A stretch of DNA of 39,579 nucleotides from an uncultured Caryophanales bacterium (GTDB taxonomy: Bacteria; Bacillota_I; Bacilli_A; RFN20; CAG-288): NCBI GenBank assembly GCA_937896065.1, contig CALBLI010000015.1:1-39579 (forward strand). The letters are read 5' to 3'. This document shows positions 30,282 to 38,819 of the stretch, in pieces. The stretch's first letter is position 1. Each line of letters begins with the position of its first letter. Made by a program: the position numbers and the translations under genes. The notes below the pieces were generated by a model. The model was not told the origin of the DNA. It did no database searches and saw only the letters and a list, made by a program, of their open reading frames with translations.

Positions 30282-31688
30282 ATGCCTACTATCTTTTTAG
30301 CAAATGATATTGGTGCTAATTTGGGTAAAGCTATGTCAAATACTAGCCTATGGACCAATATTTGCAAAACTATTATTTTTATTCTTTTAGGTTTCATTTT
30401 TACAAAAAAGAAACTTCTTCCTGAGACTACAGGGAAAGTCCTAACAAAATTTGTTATGGTCATCTGTCTTCCATGTTTAGCTTTCTGTTCATTCATGACA
30501 GACTACACAGCTACTGGTGGTATTGATGCTATCTTCAACTTTGTCTTTGGATTTATTGTCTACATCTTATTTATGGTATTAGGTAGACTGATGTTTTGTT
30601 GGGTTAAAGACAAGAAAAAACGTATTGTCTTAGCTGTTTTATTTGCCTTCGGTTCAACCACATTCTTCGGTTATCCTATTGTCAGCAGTGTTTTTGGAAA
30701 AACTGCTGGTAACAACTTCAATTTGATGAATGTTGCTTATCGTGTCTTCCTCTATTCTTATGCTTATGTTGCAATTAAAGATTTACAAGATGATAAAACT
30801 CCTGCTGCTTCATTAGCTGTTGAAACTAATTCTGGAGTCAGTGAAAATATTGATATTAATCAAGCAACTGAACAACATGAAAAACAAGTTAAGAAATCAT
30901 TCTTTGAAAAATATGAAATTGGACCTTTGATGAAGAAAGTTTTTGTCAATCCAATTGTTATTGCTACTTTTGCTGGATTATTCTTATGGTTCTTACAAGC
31001 TATTCCTGGTGCATCCAGCATGGTTAATAAAAACTTATATACTCCTTGGGATAGTAAAATTACTGGTACTGTTGCTTTCTGGAGAATTGATGTTACCTTA
31101 CCATGGTTATACAATTCAGCTAATACATTAGGTGGTTTATCATCTACTATCATTTTATTCGCTATTGGTTGTACTTTAGGTGGAACCAATATTAAAGAAG
31201 CTGTTGAAGATAAATATGCTTGGATTTGGACAGCTTTAAAAGTCTTTGTCGCTCCTGCTATTGTTTTATGCTTACTCCTTGGTATTCAAGGAATTGCAAA
31301 TGTAGCTGGTTGGTCAAAAACTATTACATACACGCTTACTATTGGAAAAGAAACTACAGACGTACAATTTACTCATAATGTATCACAACTTATCTCAATG
31401 GATACAGTTTCATCAAGTATCATCCACTGGATGGTTCCACCTGCAACTGTTGCAGTCGGTTACTGTATATCATTTGATAAAGAAAAAGAAATGGCAAGTC
31501 ATATTTCACTTGTCGGTACATTGGGTGCTGTTTTTGGAATTGTTTTCTGGGTTATTATAATTACTGCTATTGAATCAACTGGTTTCTTTGGTCAAGGAAA
31601 AAATGATCCTGCTTTCATTTTAGCATCTACCAATGCAGCTGAAACTAATGATTTTGTTTCTATTTTAAAATCATTCTTCTTAATGTAG
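30282..31688 (+). CDS. AEC-family membrane carrier, probable 2-hydroxyacid exporter
   Basis: A polytopic membrane protein of 468 residues with about ten hydrophobic segments in two halves. The N-terminal half begins with WTNICKTIIFILLGFIFTKK, then LTKFVMVICLPCLAF, the pattern of the auxin-efflux-carrier (AEC) superfamily that includes bacterial malate and lactate permeases. It is longer than the usual 310-350 residues because of a charged central loop (about residues 170-210) and a long loop with YTLTIGKETTD late in the second half. It lies 12 nt before a D-2-hydroxyacid dehydrogenase gene under a shared promoter, so export or exchange of D-lactate or a similar acid is inferred. ATG 30282 follows AGGAGGG. 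The substrate is unproven. Confidence 0.8.
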   Translation: MPTIFLANDIGANLGKAMSNTSLWTNICKTIIFILLGFIFTKKKLLPETTGKVLTKFVMVICLPCLAFCSFMTDYTATGGIDAIFNFVFGFIVYILFMVLGRLMFCWVKDKKKRIVLAVLFAFGSTTFFGYPIVSSVFGKTAGNNFNLMNVAYRVFLYSYAYVAIKDLQDDKTPAASLAVETNSGVSENIDINQATEQHEKQVKKSFFEKYEIGPLMKKVFVNPIVIATFAGLFLWFLQAIPGASSMVNKNLYTPWDSKITGTVAFWRIDVTLPWLYNSANTLGGLSSTIILFAIGCTLGGTNIKEAVEDKYAWIWTALKVFVAPAIVLCLLLGIQGIANVAGWSKTITYTLTIGKETTDVQFTHNVSQLISMDTVSSSIIHWMVPPATVAVGYCISFDKEKEMASHISLVGTLGAVFGIVFWVIIITAIESTGFFGQGKNDPAFILASTNAAETNDFVSILKSFFLM

Positions 31689-31700
31689 GGAGTTATTATT

Positions 31701-32705
31701 ATGAAAATGAAAATAATATGCTTTGGTTGTAGAGATTATGAAAAACCATATTTTGATAAATTAGCAAAACAATATGATTATGATTTAGTCTTATCACCAG
31801 AATATCTAAATAATAATAATTATGAACTTGCTTTAGGATATGAAGCTGTTATGGTCAGAGGTAATTGTGTTGTCGACAGAGAACACATGAAACTTTTAAA
31901 AGATAAAGGTTTAAAATATTATCTTACTAGAACTGCAGGATACAACCACGTTGATGTTAATGCTTGCAAAGAATTTGGAATTGAAACTGCTTTTGTTCCA
32001 GGATATTCTCCAAATGCTATTTCAGAACTTGCTTTGACATTAGCAATGATGCTTTTAAGAAATACCGCATATACAACTGATCAAACTCATAATGGACATT
32101 TTAAAGTTACAAATGAGATGTTCTCAAGAGAAGTTAGAGGTTGTACAGTCGGTATCATGGGATGTGGGAAAATAGGAACAACTACTGCAAAGCTTTTCAA
32201 AGGTTTAGGAAGTAGAGTCATCGGCTATGATGTTTATCAAAGCGATGCTGCTAAGCAAGTTGTCGAATTTAAAGATATTGATGATTTTATCAAAGAAAGT
32301 GATGTCATCATTTGCCATATGTCATATATCAAAGGCCAAAATGATAATTTCATTTCTAAAGATATGATTTCTAAGATGAAGAAAGGCACAGTCTTAGTAA
32401 ATGTTGCTCGTGGTGAAGTAATGGATACTAAAGCTGCTTTAGATGCTGTTAAATCTGGTCATTTATTAGGTTTAGGAATGGATGTTATTGATAATGAAAA
32501 ATCATTATTTAATAAAGACTTTGATCCAAAACATATGGATAATGAAATCCATCAAGAGATCATTGATTTATATCCACATGTTCTAATAACTCCTCATATT
32601 GCAAGTGCTACTGACTTAGCCTTAGTTGATATGATTGAAGTATCGCTTAAGAATATGGATGAATATTTATCAACTGGTAAATGTAAAAACTCACTCATCA
32701 AATAA
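31701..32705 (+). CDS. D-2-hydroxyacid dehydrogenase (D-lactate dehydrogenase type)
   Basis: NAD-dependent reduction of a 2-ketoacid, most likely pyruvate to D-lactate. The 334 residues carry the substrate Arg in LTRTAGYNHVD, the nucleotide-binding motif GCTVGIMGCGKIGT at about 146-159, the catalytic segment VNVARGEVMDTKAALDA, a Glu/Asp pair in GMDVIDNEK, and the catalytic His in ITPHIASAT. This fits the D-LDH/HicDH/VanH group; pyruvate specificity is not proven. GGGAG lies 8 nt before the ATG. A strong hairpin terminator follows at 32715. With the preceding carrier it forms a two-gene fermentation unit. Confidence 0.88.
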   Translation: MKMKIICFGCRDYEKPYFDKLAKQYDYDLVLSPEYLNNNNYELALGYEAVMVRGNCVVDREHMKLLKDKGLKYYLTRTAGYNHVDVNACKEFGIETAFVPGYSPNAISELALTLAMMLLRNTAYTTDQTHNGHFKVTNEMFSREVRGCTVGIMGCGKIGTTTAKLFKGLGSRVIGYDVYQSDAAKQVVEFKDIDDFIKESDVIICHMSYIKGQNDNFISKDMISKMKKGTVLVNVARGEVMDTKAALDAVKSGHLLGLGMDVIDNEKSLFNKDFDPKHMDNEIHQEIIDLYPHVLITPHIASATDLALVDMIEVSLKNMDEYLSTGKCKNSLIK

Positions 32706-32714
32706 ATTAAAACT

Positions 32715-32749
32715 AAAAAACTCCTAGAATAATTCTCTAGGAGTTTTTT
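32715..32749. terminator. Bidirectional terminator between dehydrogenase and nrdG
   Basis: AAAAAACTCCTAGA (32715-32728) pairs perfectly with TCTAGGAGTTTTTT (32736-32749) across a 7-nt loop. It can serve both the plus-strand dehydrogenase and the minus-strand nrdD-nrdG unit. Confidence 0.9.
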
Positions 32750-32766
32750 AATTAATGCAAATATTA

Positions 32767-33294
32767 TCAATCATTAAGATAAGATAAGACAACTTTCTTT
32801 TTACTTCTTGTCTTTTTCATATCAATAACTCTTTGATTCTCACTACCTTTAAATTTTAAAGATATATTTTTTAATGTCTCAATAAATTTACCATCCACTA
32901 ATATATCAATATTATCAAGTATTTCATCAGTTACAGCAATATATCTTTTACCACCTGGAAGTAAATCTTCATCATAAGTAAAACCAGTATACATCCAAAT
33001 ATCACGATCTTTTAATTCATTTTTAACACGTTTAATTAAAGGAAGAATCGCAATTTGATTAGTGATTTCAAAAGGTTCACCACCTAGAATTGTTAAACCA
33101 GTATAATATGGTTTTTTTAATTCACTAATTATAAAATCTTCAATCTCATGAGTATAAACTTTTCCGTAATTAAAATCCCATGTTTCACTTTGGAAGCATC
33201 CTTTACAACAATTAGTACAGCCTGAAACAAATAATGAGACTCTAATTCCAGTTCCATTTGCACAGTCAGTTAAAATGATTTGACCATAGTGCAT
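32767..33294 (-). CDS. nrdG: Anaerobic ribonucleotide reductase activating enzyme
   Basis: Radical-SAM enzyme that installs the glycyl radical on NrdD. The 175 residues have the cluster motif CxxxCxxC in SGCTNCCKGCFQ (about residues 29-40) and the GGEP motif in LTILGGEPFE, both diagnostic, plus the NGTGIRVSLFVSGC lead-in typical of NrdG. Length is normal. The ATG is 2 nt after the nrdD stop with no Shine-Dalgarno sequence, so the pair is translationally coupled. It implies anaerobic growth. Confidence 0.95.
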   Translation of the reverse strand: MHYGQIILTDCANGTGIRVSLFVSGCTNCCKGCFQSETWDFNYGKVYTHEIEDFIISELKKPYYTGLTILGGEPFEITNQIAILPLIKRVKNELKDRDIWMYTGFTYDEDLLPGGKRYIAVTDEILDNIDILVDGKFIETLKNISLKFKGSENQRVIDMKKTRSKKKVVLSYLND

Positions 33295-33296
33295 AC

Positions 33297-35591
33297 TTAT
33301 TTATTTTCTTTATCGCCAACAGTATTTATTGATAAATGTAAAACACGATCTTGAATCTCTTGAGTTCGACCTTGATTCCAAAATTGTGTTCCAATATATC
33401 CACATGTTCTTCTTGCAACATGCATCTTTTCTTGATCCCTATTTCCACATTTTGGACATTCCCAGATGAGTTTTCCAGTTTCATCTTTAACAATTTTGAT
33501 TTCGCCATCATATCCGCACACTTCACATAAATCAGATTTAGTATTTATTTCAGCATATAAAATTGTTGAATACATATGTTTTAAAATAGCAAGGATAGCT
33601 TCAATATTGTTTTGAAGATTAGGAACTTCAACATAAGATACTGCACCACCTGGAGATAATCTTTGGAACTCTGCTTCAGTTGTAAGTTTATCAAACGCAT
33701 TGATGTTTTCTCTGACATTTACATGATAGGAATTGGTGATGTAGTTATGATCTGTAACGCCTTTAATGATTCCAAATCTTCTTTGTAAGCATTTAGCAAA
33801 TTTATAAGTGGTTGATTCAAGAGGAGTACCATAGACCGAATAATCAATGTTTTCTTCTCTTTTCCATTCATTACATTTGTCATTTAAAAGTTTCATAATA
33901 GCTAAACCAAATGACTTACCATCACTTGAAGTATGAGATACACCTTTCATGTAATAAACAGTTTCAGCTAAACCAGCATATCCTAATGAAATAGTCGAAT
34001 AACCATCATATAATAATTTATCAATAACTTCACCTGATTTTAATCTAGCTAAAGCACCATCTTGCCATAAAATAGGAGCAACATCACTTGGTGTTCCAAG
34101 AAGTCTTTCATGTCTTATTCTTAAAGCACGATGACAAAGTTCAAGTCGATCATTTAATATCTCCCAGAATTTAGTTTCATCTTTATTTGAAGAACAAGCA
34201 GCATCAACTAAATTGATAGTGACAACACCTTGATTGAATCTTCCATAATATTTATGTTTACCAGGTTTAAAATCAAGAGCACCAGATAAATTACCTTTAC
34301 CAGTCTCAGTAAAACGATCAGTTGTTAAAAATGATCTGCAACCCATACAAGGGAAACAATCACCTTTAAGATCAATTTCCTGTTTTTCAGAAATATAATC
34401 AGGGACAAGTCTTTTAGCAGAGCATTCAGCAGCTAATTTGGTTAGATAATAATATTTACCAGATTCATCAATATTATCGCTTTGTAAAACGTATATGAGT
34501 TTAGGGAAAGCTGGAGTTATATATGAACCAGTACGATCTTTAACTCCTAAAATTCTTTGCTTTAACATCACTTCAATAATTAAAGCTAAATCATCTCTAG
34601 TTTGGCCTTCTTCAACTTCATTTAAATACATAAAGACAGTTACAAATGGTGCTTGACCATTGGTTGATTGTAAAGTGATTAGTTGATATTGAATAGTTTG
34701 ACAACCTGATTCAACTTCTTTAATGACTTCGTGTTGAACAAGTTCAGCAAATTTTTCATCAGTTGTCGTAATACCTGTTGCTTCAAATTCTTCTTTTAAT
34801 CTTTTAGCAATCTTTTTTCTTGAAGAATCAACAAATGGAGCAAGATGTGACATAGTGATTGTTTGACCACCATATTGAGAAGAGGCAACTTGAGCAACAA
34901 TTTGACTAGCGACTGTACATGCTGTCAAAAATGAATGAGGTTTATCAATCTTAGTTCCAGAGATGCATGTTCCATTTTGAAGCATATCATTTAAATTGAC
35001 TAAACAGCAATTATGCATATGTTGTGCAAAATAATCAGCATCATGGAAGTGAATAATACCTTCTTTATGAGCTAAAGATATCTCAGAAGGTAATAAATAT
35101 TTACTTGTATAATATCTAGACCATTCACCCGCCATATAATCTCTTTGAACAGACAATATGGTTGGATTTTTATTAGAGTTTTCTTGTTTGACTTCTTCAT
35201 TATCTCTTTCAACAACACCACATATTTTCTGATCAATATCTGACATTTTTCGATTCTCATTATGTTTATAACGATAAGTGATATATAATCTTGCAATTTT
35301 AGTTTTACCACTTGTCATCAAAGCATCTTCGACTTTATCTTGAATCTCTTCAACAGATAAATCACGTCCTGCATGCATTGCATCATAATAAATAGCATCG
35401 GCAATTTCATTTATTTGTTCATCTGTTAATCTTTCAGAAAGAATACCTTCTTCATTATTGGCTTTTCTAATAGCATCTGAAATCTTTGTCTTATTAAATG
35501 GTACTCTTTCACCTGATCTTTTCATAATACAAAGATTAGGCTCATTGAGTTCAAGATTTCCATCTAATCTTTCATCATAGACATTTTTCAT
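33297..35591 (-). CDS. nrdD: Anaerobic (class III) ribonucleoside-triphosphate reductase
   Basis: Makes deoxyribonucleotides without oxygen by glycyl-radical chemistry. The 764-residue protein has an N-terminal ATP-cone (about 20-110, IMKRSGERVPFNKTKISDAI), the catalytic barrel with the MHNCCLVNLNDML and GDCFPCMGCRSFL cysteines, a C-terminal zinc site made of CEVCGYD and CPKCGN, and the glycyl-radical loop RRTCGYIGTQFWNQGR near the end. Length is typical. The ATG follows AAGGAGG. The 234-nt gap upstream is A+T-rich with an A-rich leader. I could not find a convincing NrdR box or a clear promoter there. Confidence 0.96.
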   Translation of the reverse strand: MKNVYDERLDGNLELNEPNLCIMKRSGERVPFNKTKISDAIRKANNEEGILSERLTDEQINEIADAIYYDAMHAGRDLSVEEIQDKVEDALMTSGKTKIARLYITYRYKHNENRKMSDIDQKICGVVERDNEEVKQENSNKNPTILSVQRDYMAGEWSRYYTSKYLLPSEISLAHKEGIIHFHDADYFAQHMHNCCLVNLNDMLQNGTCISGTKIDKPHSFLTACTVASQIVAQVASSQYGGQTITMSHLAPFVDSSRKKIAKRLKEEFEATGITTTDEKFAELVQHEVIKEVESGCQTIQYQLITLQSTNGQAPFVTVFMYLNEVEEGQTRDDLALIIEVMLKQRILGVKDRTGSYITPAFPKLIYVLQSDNIDESGKYYYLTKLAAECSAKRLVPDYISEKQEIDLKGDCFPCMGCRSFLTTDRFTETGKGNLSGALDFKPGKHKYYGRFNQGVVTINLVDAACSSNKDETKFWEILNDRLELCHRALRIRHERLLGTPSDVAPILWQDGALARLKSGEVIDKLLYDGYSTISLGYAGLAETVYYMKGVSHTSSDGKSFGLAIMKLLNDKCNEWKREENIDYSVYGTPLESTTYKFAKCLQRRFGIIKGVTDHNYITNSYHVNVRENINAFDKLTTEAEFQRLSPGGAVSYVEVPNLQNNIEAILAILKHMYSTILYAEINTKSDLCEVCGYDGEIKIVKDETGKLIWECPKCGNRDQEKMHVARRTCGYIGTQFWNQGRTQEIQDRVLHLSINTVGDKENK

Positions 35592-35825
35592 ATAGCATCC
35601 TCCTTAGTTTTGTTTTTCGTTTTCGTTTATGGATATATTTTAGCTTATTTAAAATTTAAATGTTGCAATATGCATATATTTTTTAATACATATTTTATAT
35701 AGTCTTTAAATTAAAAAAATATGCTTTAAACTATTATTTTTAATTATTTAAACACGACTATTAATTGTTTTATTGGAAAAATTATAAGAAGAATTAAATT
35801 GAATTTAATTATAAATCAAATAAAC

Positions 35826-36680
35826 TTATTTATTTCCATCATTTATATATAAAATACCAAGACAATGTGGACCACAATGACACGATATTGTTCCACCAGC
35901 ATGGGTAGGAATCACTTCTTTAAATCCTTCTTTAAGAAGTCTTTCTTTGACAGCTAAAACAACATCATCTGGTGCAGTGGAATATGTTATAAAGCAAAGT
36001 GATAAATCAGGATGATTGAATTTTTCTAATGTATCTTCTACATAATTTAAAACAACGCTTTTCATTGGTCCTCTAAACTTCTTGCCAGCAGACATTTTAC
36101 CAGTATTAGTATCAACATAAATTTCAGGTTTAAGATGCAAAATATTAGCACCAAGCATTTTCAGCATTGAGCATCTTCCACCTTTATATAAATAATTGAC
36201 ACTTTCTAAAGAAAATGAAGCTTGTACATCTTTTACTCTAGCTAAAGATTTTTCATATACTTCTATAGTAGATAAACCACTGTCAACTAATTTTCTAGCT
36301 TGTATTGCAAGTAATGCAATACCAGTTGATAATGATTTAGTATCAATGACATAAACACCATCAAATTCATCTTTAACTTTCATTGCATTACTATAAGCTG
36401 ATGATATACCACTTGATAAAGAGAAATGAATGATTTGATCATATCCCATATCTTTTAATTTTTTAAAATGTTCGCGATATTGAAACTCATTGACGGCACT
36501 AGTTTTAGGAAGCTTACCAGTGCTTTTGGTAAATTTAAATAATTCTTCTGGCATAATTTGACCATCTAGTACTTCTTTCTCACCTAAAATTAATGTGAAT
36601 GGAAGAGTATGAATATCAAATCTTTCAAGTTCTTCTTTTGGTAAATCTATTGTACTTTCAGCCGATATTGCAATTTTCAT
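35826..36680 (-). CDS. DegV-family fatty-acid-binding protein
   Basis: DegV (FakB) proteins hold a fatty acid and present it to the kinase FakA for phosphorylation before phospholipid synthesis. The 284 residues show the family pattern: an N-terminal ISAESTIDLP lead, KLPKTSAVNEFQYREHF, FSLSSGISSAYSNA and a lid-like C-terminal domain with MLKMLGANILHLKPEI. A C-terminal HAGGTISCHCGPHCLGILY segment includes the conserved histidine region. It is a single-gene unit with AGAGG before the ATG. A fakA partner is not in the window. Confidence 0.9.
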   Translation of the reverse strand: MKIAISAESTIDLPKEELERFDIHTLPFTLILGEKEVLDGQIMPEELFKFTKSTGKLPKTSAVNEFQYREHFKKLKDMGYDQIIHFSLSSGISSAYSNAMKVKDEFDGVYVIDTKSLSTGIALLAIQARKLVDSGLSTIEVYEKSLARVKDVQASFSLESVNYLYKGGRCSMLKMLGANILHLKPEIYVDTNTGKMSAGKKFRGPMKSVVLNYVEDTLEKFNHPDLSLCFITYSTAPDDVVLAVKERLLKEGFKEVIPTHAGGTISCHCGPHCLGILYINDGNK

Positions 36681-36839
36681 AATGACCTCTTATAAAAATA
36701 ATTATAAAAATTATACAAAAGAATAATAAAAAATGATAGTGAATAAATGATTTATAATTTTTAAATTTATTGTAATTTGATAAATATTTTAAGATTTTTA
36801 AAAAACATAAAAAATAATTTAACTATATAATTTACTTCT

Positions 36840-36863
36840 TTACAATATAATATATTATTGTAA
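36840..36863 (+). promoter_or_regulatory. Palindrome over the -10 box of the ZIP transporter
   Basis: TTACAATA (36840-36847) and TATTGTAA (36856-36863) are perfect inverted arms around an 8-nt centre; 20 of 24 positions are symmetric. TATAAT (36846-36851) lies inside it. The size and symmetry fit a dimeric repressor such as a Fur/Zur/MntR-type metalloregulator, but no such regulator is in the window. One more half-site, TATTGTAA, occurs at 36768-36775. Confidence 0.5.
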
Positions 36864-36877
36864 GTGGAGACTAACAT

Positions 36878-37666
36878 ATGAACGCAAATATAGTATCAAT
36901 TATTTCTTTATCAATCATATTTATAGCTACTACATTAGGTTCTTCTTTTGTATTTTTTTTAAAGAATAATTTATCAATAAAAACTAATAATCTCATACTA
37001 GGTTTTGCAAGTGGTATTATGATTTCAGCATCAATATTTGGACTATTGATTCCATCAATTGATCAAAGTAAAGAATATTTTACTAATATTAGTTGGTTAC
37101 CACCTATTTTAGGTTTTTTAATTGGTGGTGTTATTCTTTACTTATTGGATAAATTAATTCCTCATTTTCATAAAACTAATGGTGTCACTGAAGGGAAAAA
37201 ATCAAATTTAAGTAATAATTTAAAATTCTTTTTAGCTGTGACAATACATAATATACCTGAAGGATTATCCGTAGGATTTTTATGTGGAATGGCACTAAAT
37301 AGTAATAATGATTCAGCTTTAATATATTCATGTTTATCTTTAGCTATTGGTATTGCTTTACAAAACATTCCTGAAGGTGCTGCAGTTTCTATTCCTTTAT
37401 TTAATGATGGAATGAGTAAAATAAAAAGTTTTTTCTTTGGTACAGTAAGCGGAATAGTTGAACCTATTTTTGGAATAATGGGATTATTTTTAGCTAAGTT
37501 ATCAATAATTACTCCCTGGTTATTAGCAATAGCTTGTGGTGCAATGTTTTATGTAACTTTAGATGAATTATTACCTGAATCGAGAAAAGGTGGTTATGAA
37601 CACTATGGTCTTTTGTCATTTATGATTGGATTTGTAATAATGATGGCTTTAGAACTTTTATTATAA
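36878..37666 (+). CDS. ZIP-family divalent metal transporter
   Basis: Membrane transporter for zinc or related metals (ZupT-like), 262 residues with about eight hydrophobic segments. Transmembrane segments IV and V carry the metal-site motifs HNIPEGLSVG and QNIPEGAAVS. The first histidine of the second motif is Gln here, which may alter the binuclear site. The C-terminal half has the GIVEPIFGI and FYVTLDELLPES signatures. The loop after the third segment contains HFHK, as in many ZIP proteins. GTGGAG precedes the ATG. It is a single-gene unit with a palindrome on the promoter, so metal-responsive control is inferred. Confidence 0.92.
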   Translation: MNANIVSIISLSIIFIATTLGSSFVFFLKNNLSIKTNNLILGFASGIMISASIFGLLIPSIDQSKEYFTNISWLPPILGFLIGGVILYLLDKLIPHFHKTNGVTEGKKSNLSNNLKFFLAVTIHNIPEGLSVGFLCGMALNSNNDSALIYSCLSLAIGIALQNIPEGAAVSIPLFNDGMSKIKSFFFGTVSGIVEPIFGIMGLFLAKLSIITPWLLAIACGAMFYVTLDELLPESRKGGYEHYGLLSFMIGFVIMMALELLL

Positions 37667-37806
37667 GTTTTTATAATTTAAAATATTTTTAATGAATCAA
37701 AACATACTTTGCCAGTAAATTAAATAGTATCCAATGAATATATCTCTCTTTAAAATAATAAATTAAGAAAGGTGTAGTAATTTTTAATTTATGCAAAAAT
37801 AGCGGC

Positions 37807-37912
37807 CTAACTTGTAATGAGCTGAGTCATTTTTTCTTATTTTTTCTTCTAACATGAGGCTTCGAAGTTAGTTTTTCTTTTTCCAGCTTCAAAGCCTAAG
37901 GAGGAAAAACTT
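37807..37912 (+). promoter_or_regulatory. Structured leader before the recombinase gene
   Basis: Two pairings compete here. CTAACTT (37807-37813) can pair with AAGTTAG (37865-37871). Alternatively AGGCTT-C-GAAG (37857-37867) can pair with CTTC-A-AAGCCT (37887-37897), and that stem ends exactly where the AAGGAGG ribosome-binding site (37898-37904) begins. They share GAAG (37865-37867 region), so only one can form. A small AATGA/TCATT hairpin followed by T-runs (37816-37836) lies inside the first. This looks like an attenuator or a translation switch, but I found no known riboswitch class. The 37667-37806 part shows nothing recognisable. Confidence 0.35.
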
Positions 37913-38819
37913 ATGACATTAAAAGAATGCTTGATTTCGTATATTCAAGCAAAAAAGACTTATCTTAAGGAGTCAACATACGTAAGATATTCAAATCTTA
38001 TTCAAAATCACTTAGATGAAGATAAAGGAAAAATACCCATATCAGATTTGACAAATAAAATTATTCAAGAATATTGCGATTCTTTACTACAGAATAAAGT
38101 TTCCACAACAGTCATTCATGAAATGGTTTTACTTATTAAGCTTTCATTAAAACGTGATGCAAAAATAAATAGCTACCAGCCTTTGTTTATTGATTTAGAT
38201 TTACCTGCCACTAGTAAGAAAAAGAAAGTGACAATTTTAAGTAGAACTGATCAAAAATCAATTATGAATTATATTCTTAGTAACGATAATCAAAAGTATT
38301 GTGGGATTATCCTATCGCTGATGACAGGTTTACGTATTGGTGAGTTATGTGCTCTTAAATGGTCTGACATTGACCTAAAAAAGCGAATTATTATTATTAA
38401 TAAAACTTTGCAAAGAATATGTGAAAAAGGAAAGAAATCTAAAATAACAATAACAACACCTAAAACAAGCAATTAGAGAAATTCCCATATCAAATACGCT
38501 ATATGATTTTTTAATAAAATTAAAACCAGCAAAACGAGATATTTATTTTTTAACTTCTACTTCTTTTCCTACTGAACCAAGAAATTACAGAAAAATTTAT
38601 TTAACACTTTTAAAAAAATTAAAAATAAATAAAACATCTTTTCATGCATTAAGACATACTTTTGCTACAAGGCTTATTGAAAACAAAGTTGATATTAAAA
38701 CTGTATCGGAACTATTAGGACATGCATCAGTAAATATAACCATTTCCATATATGTTCATAGCGAATTTAATACTAAGAGAAAAGCTGTTAAAACCTTAGA
38801 TAACTTAATCCTCAAATAA
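37913..38819 (+). pseudogene. Tyrosine recombinase (integrase), frameshifted
   Basis: The first frame (37913-38476, 187 residues) has an N-terminal SAM-like DNA-binding domain and the first catalytic motif TGLRIGELCALKW (Arg141), then stops at TAG just after TTPKTS. From 38472 the next frame continues the same protein: IREIPIS, then HALRHTFATRL (38643 on), LGHAS (38715 on) and the nucleophile region SIYVHS (Tyr at 38751), ending at TAA 38817. All catalytic residues exist, but a one-base shift splits the gene. A sequencing error, a real mutation or a +1 shift are all possible. It follows AAGGAGG 8 nt away. Recombinases of this type next to hsdS genes invert or swap specificity cassettes. Confidence 0.85.

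Noticed and set aside
35592..35825. Possible NrdR boxes upstream of nrdD in the A+T-rich palindromic stretch around 35662-35680
   Set aside because: The sequence shares ATAT-type symmetry with NrdR sites but lacks the flanking ACAC/GTGT bases and a clear second box at the right distance; A+T-rich chance symmetry explains it.
37667..37912. tRNA gene or known riboswitch before the recombinase
   Set aside because: No cloverleaf with acceptor and T-arm can be drawn, and no T-box, SAM or other conserved leader motif was recognised.
38465..38480. Programmed +1 ribosomal frameshift in the recombinase gene
   Set aside because: The junction AGC-AAT-TAG shows no recognised slippery sequence such as the CTT-TGA of prfB, and no stimulatory element is evident; a mutation or read error is simpler.
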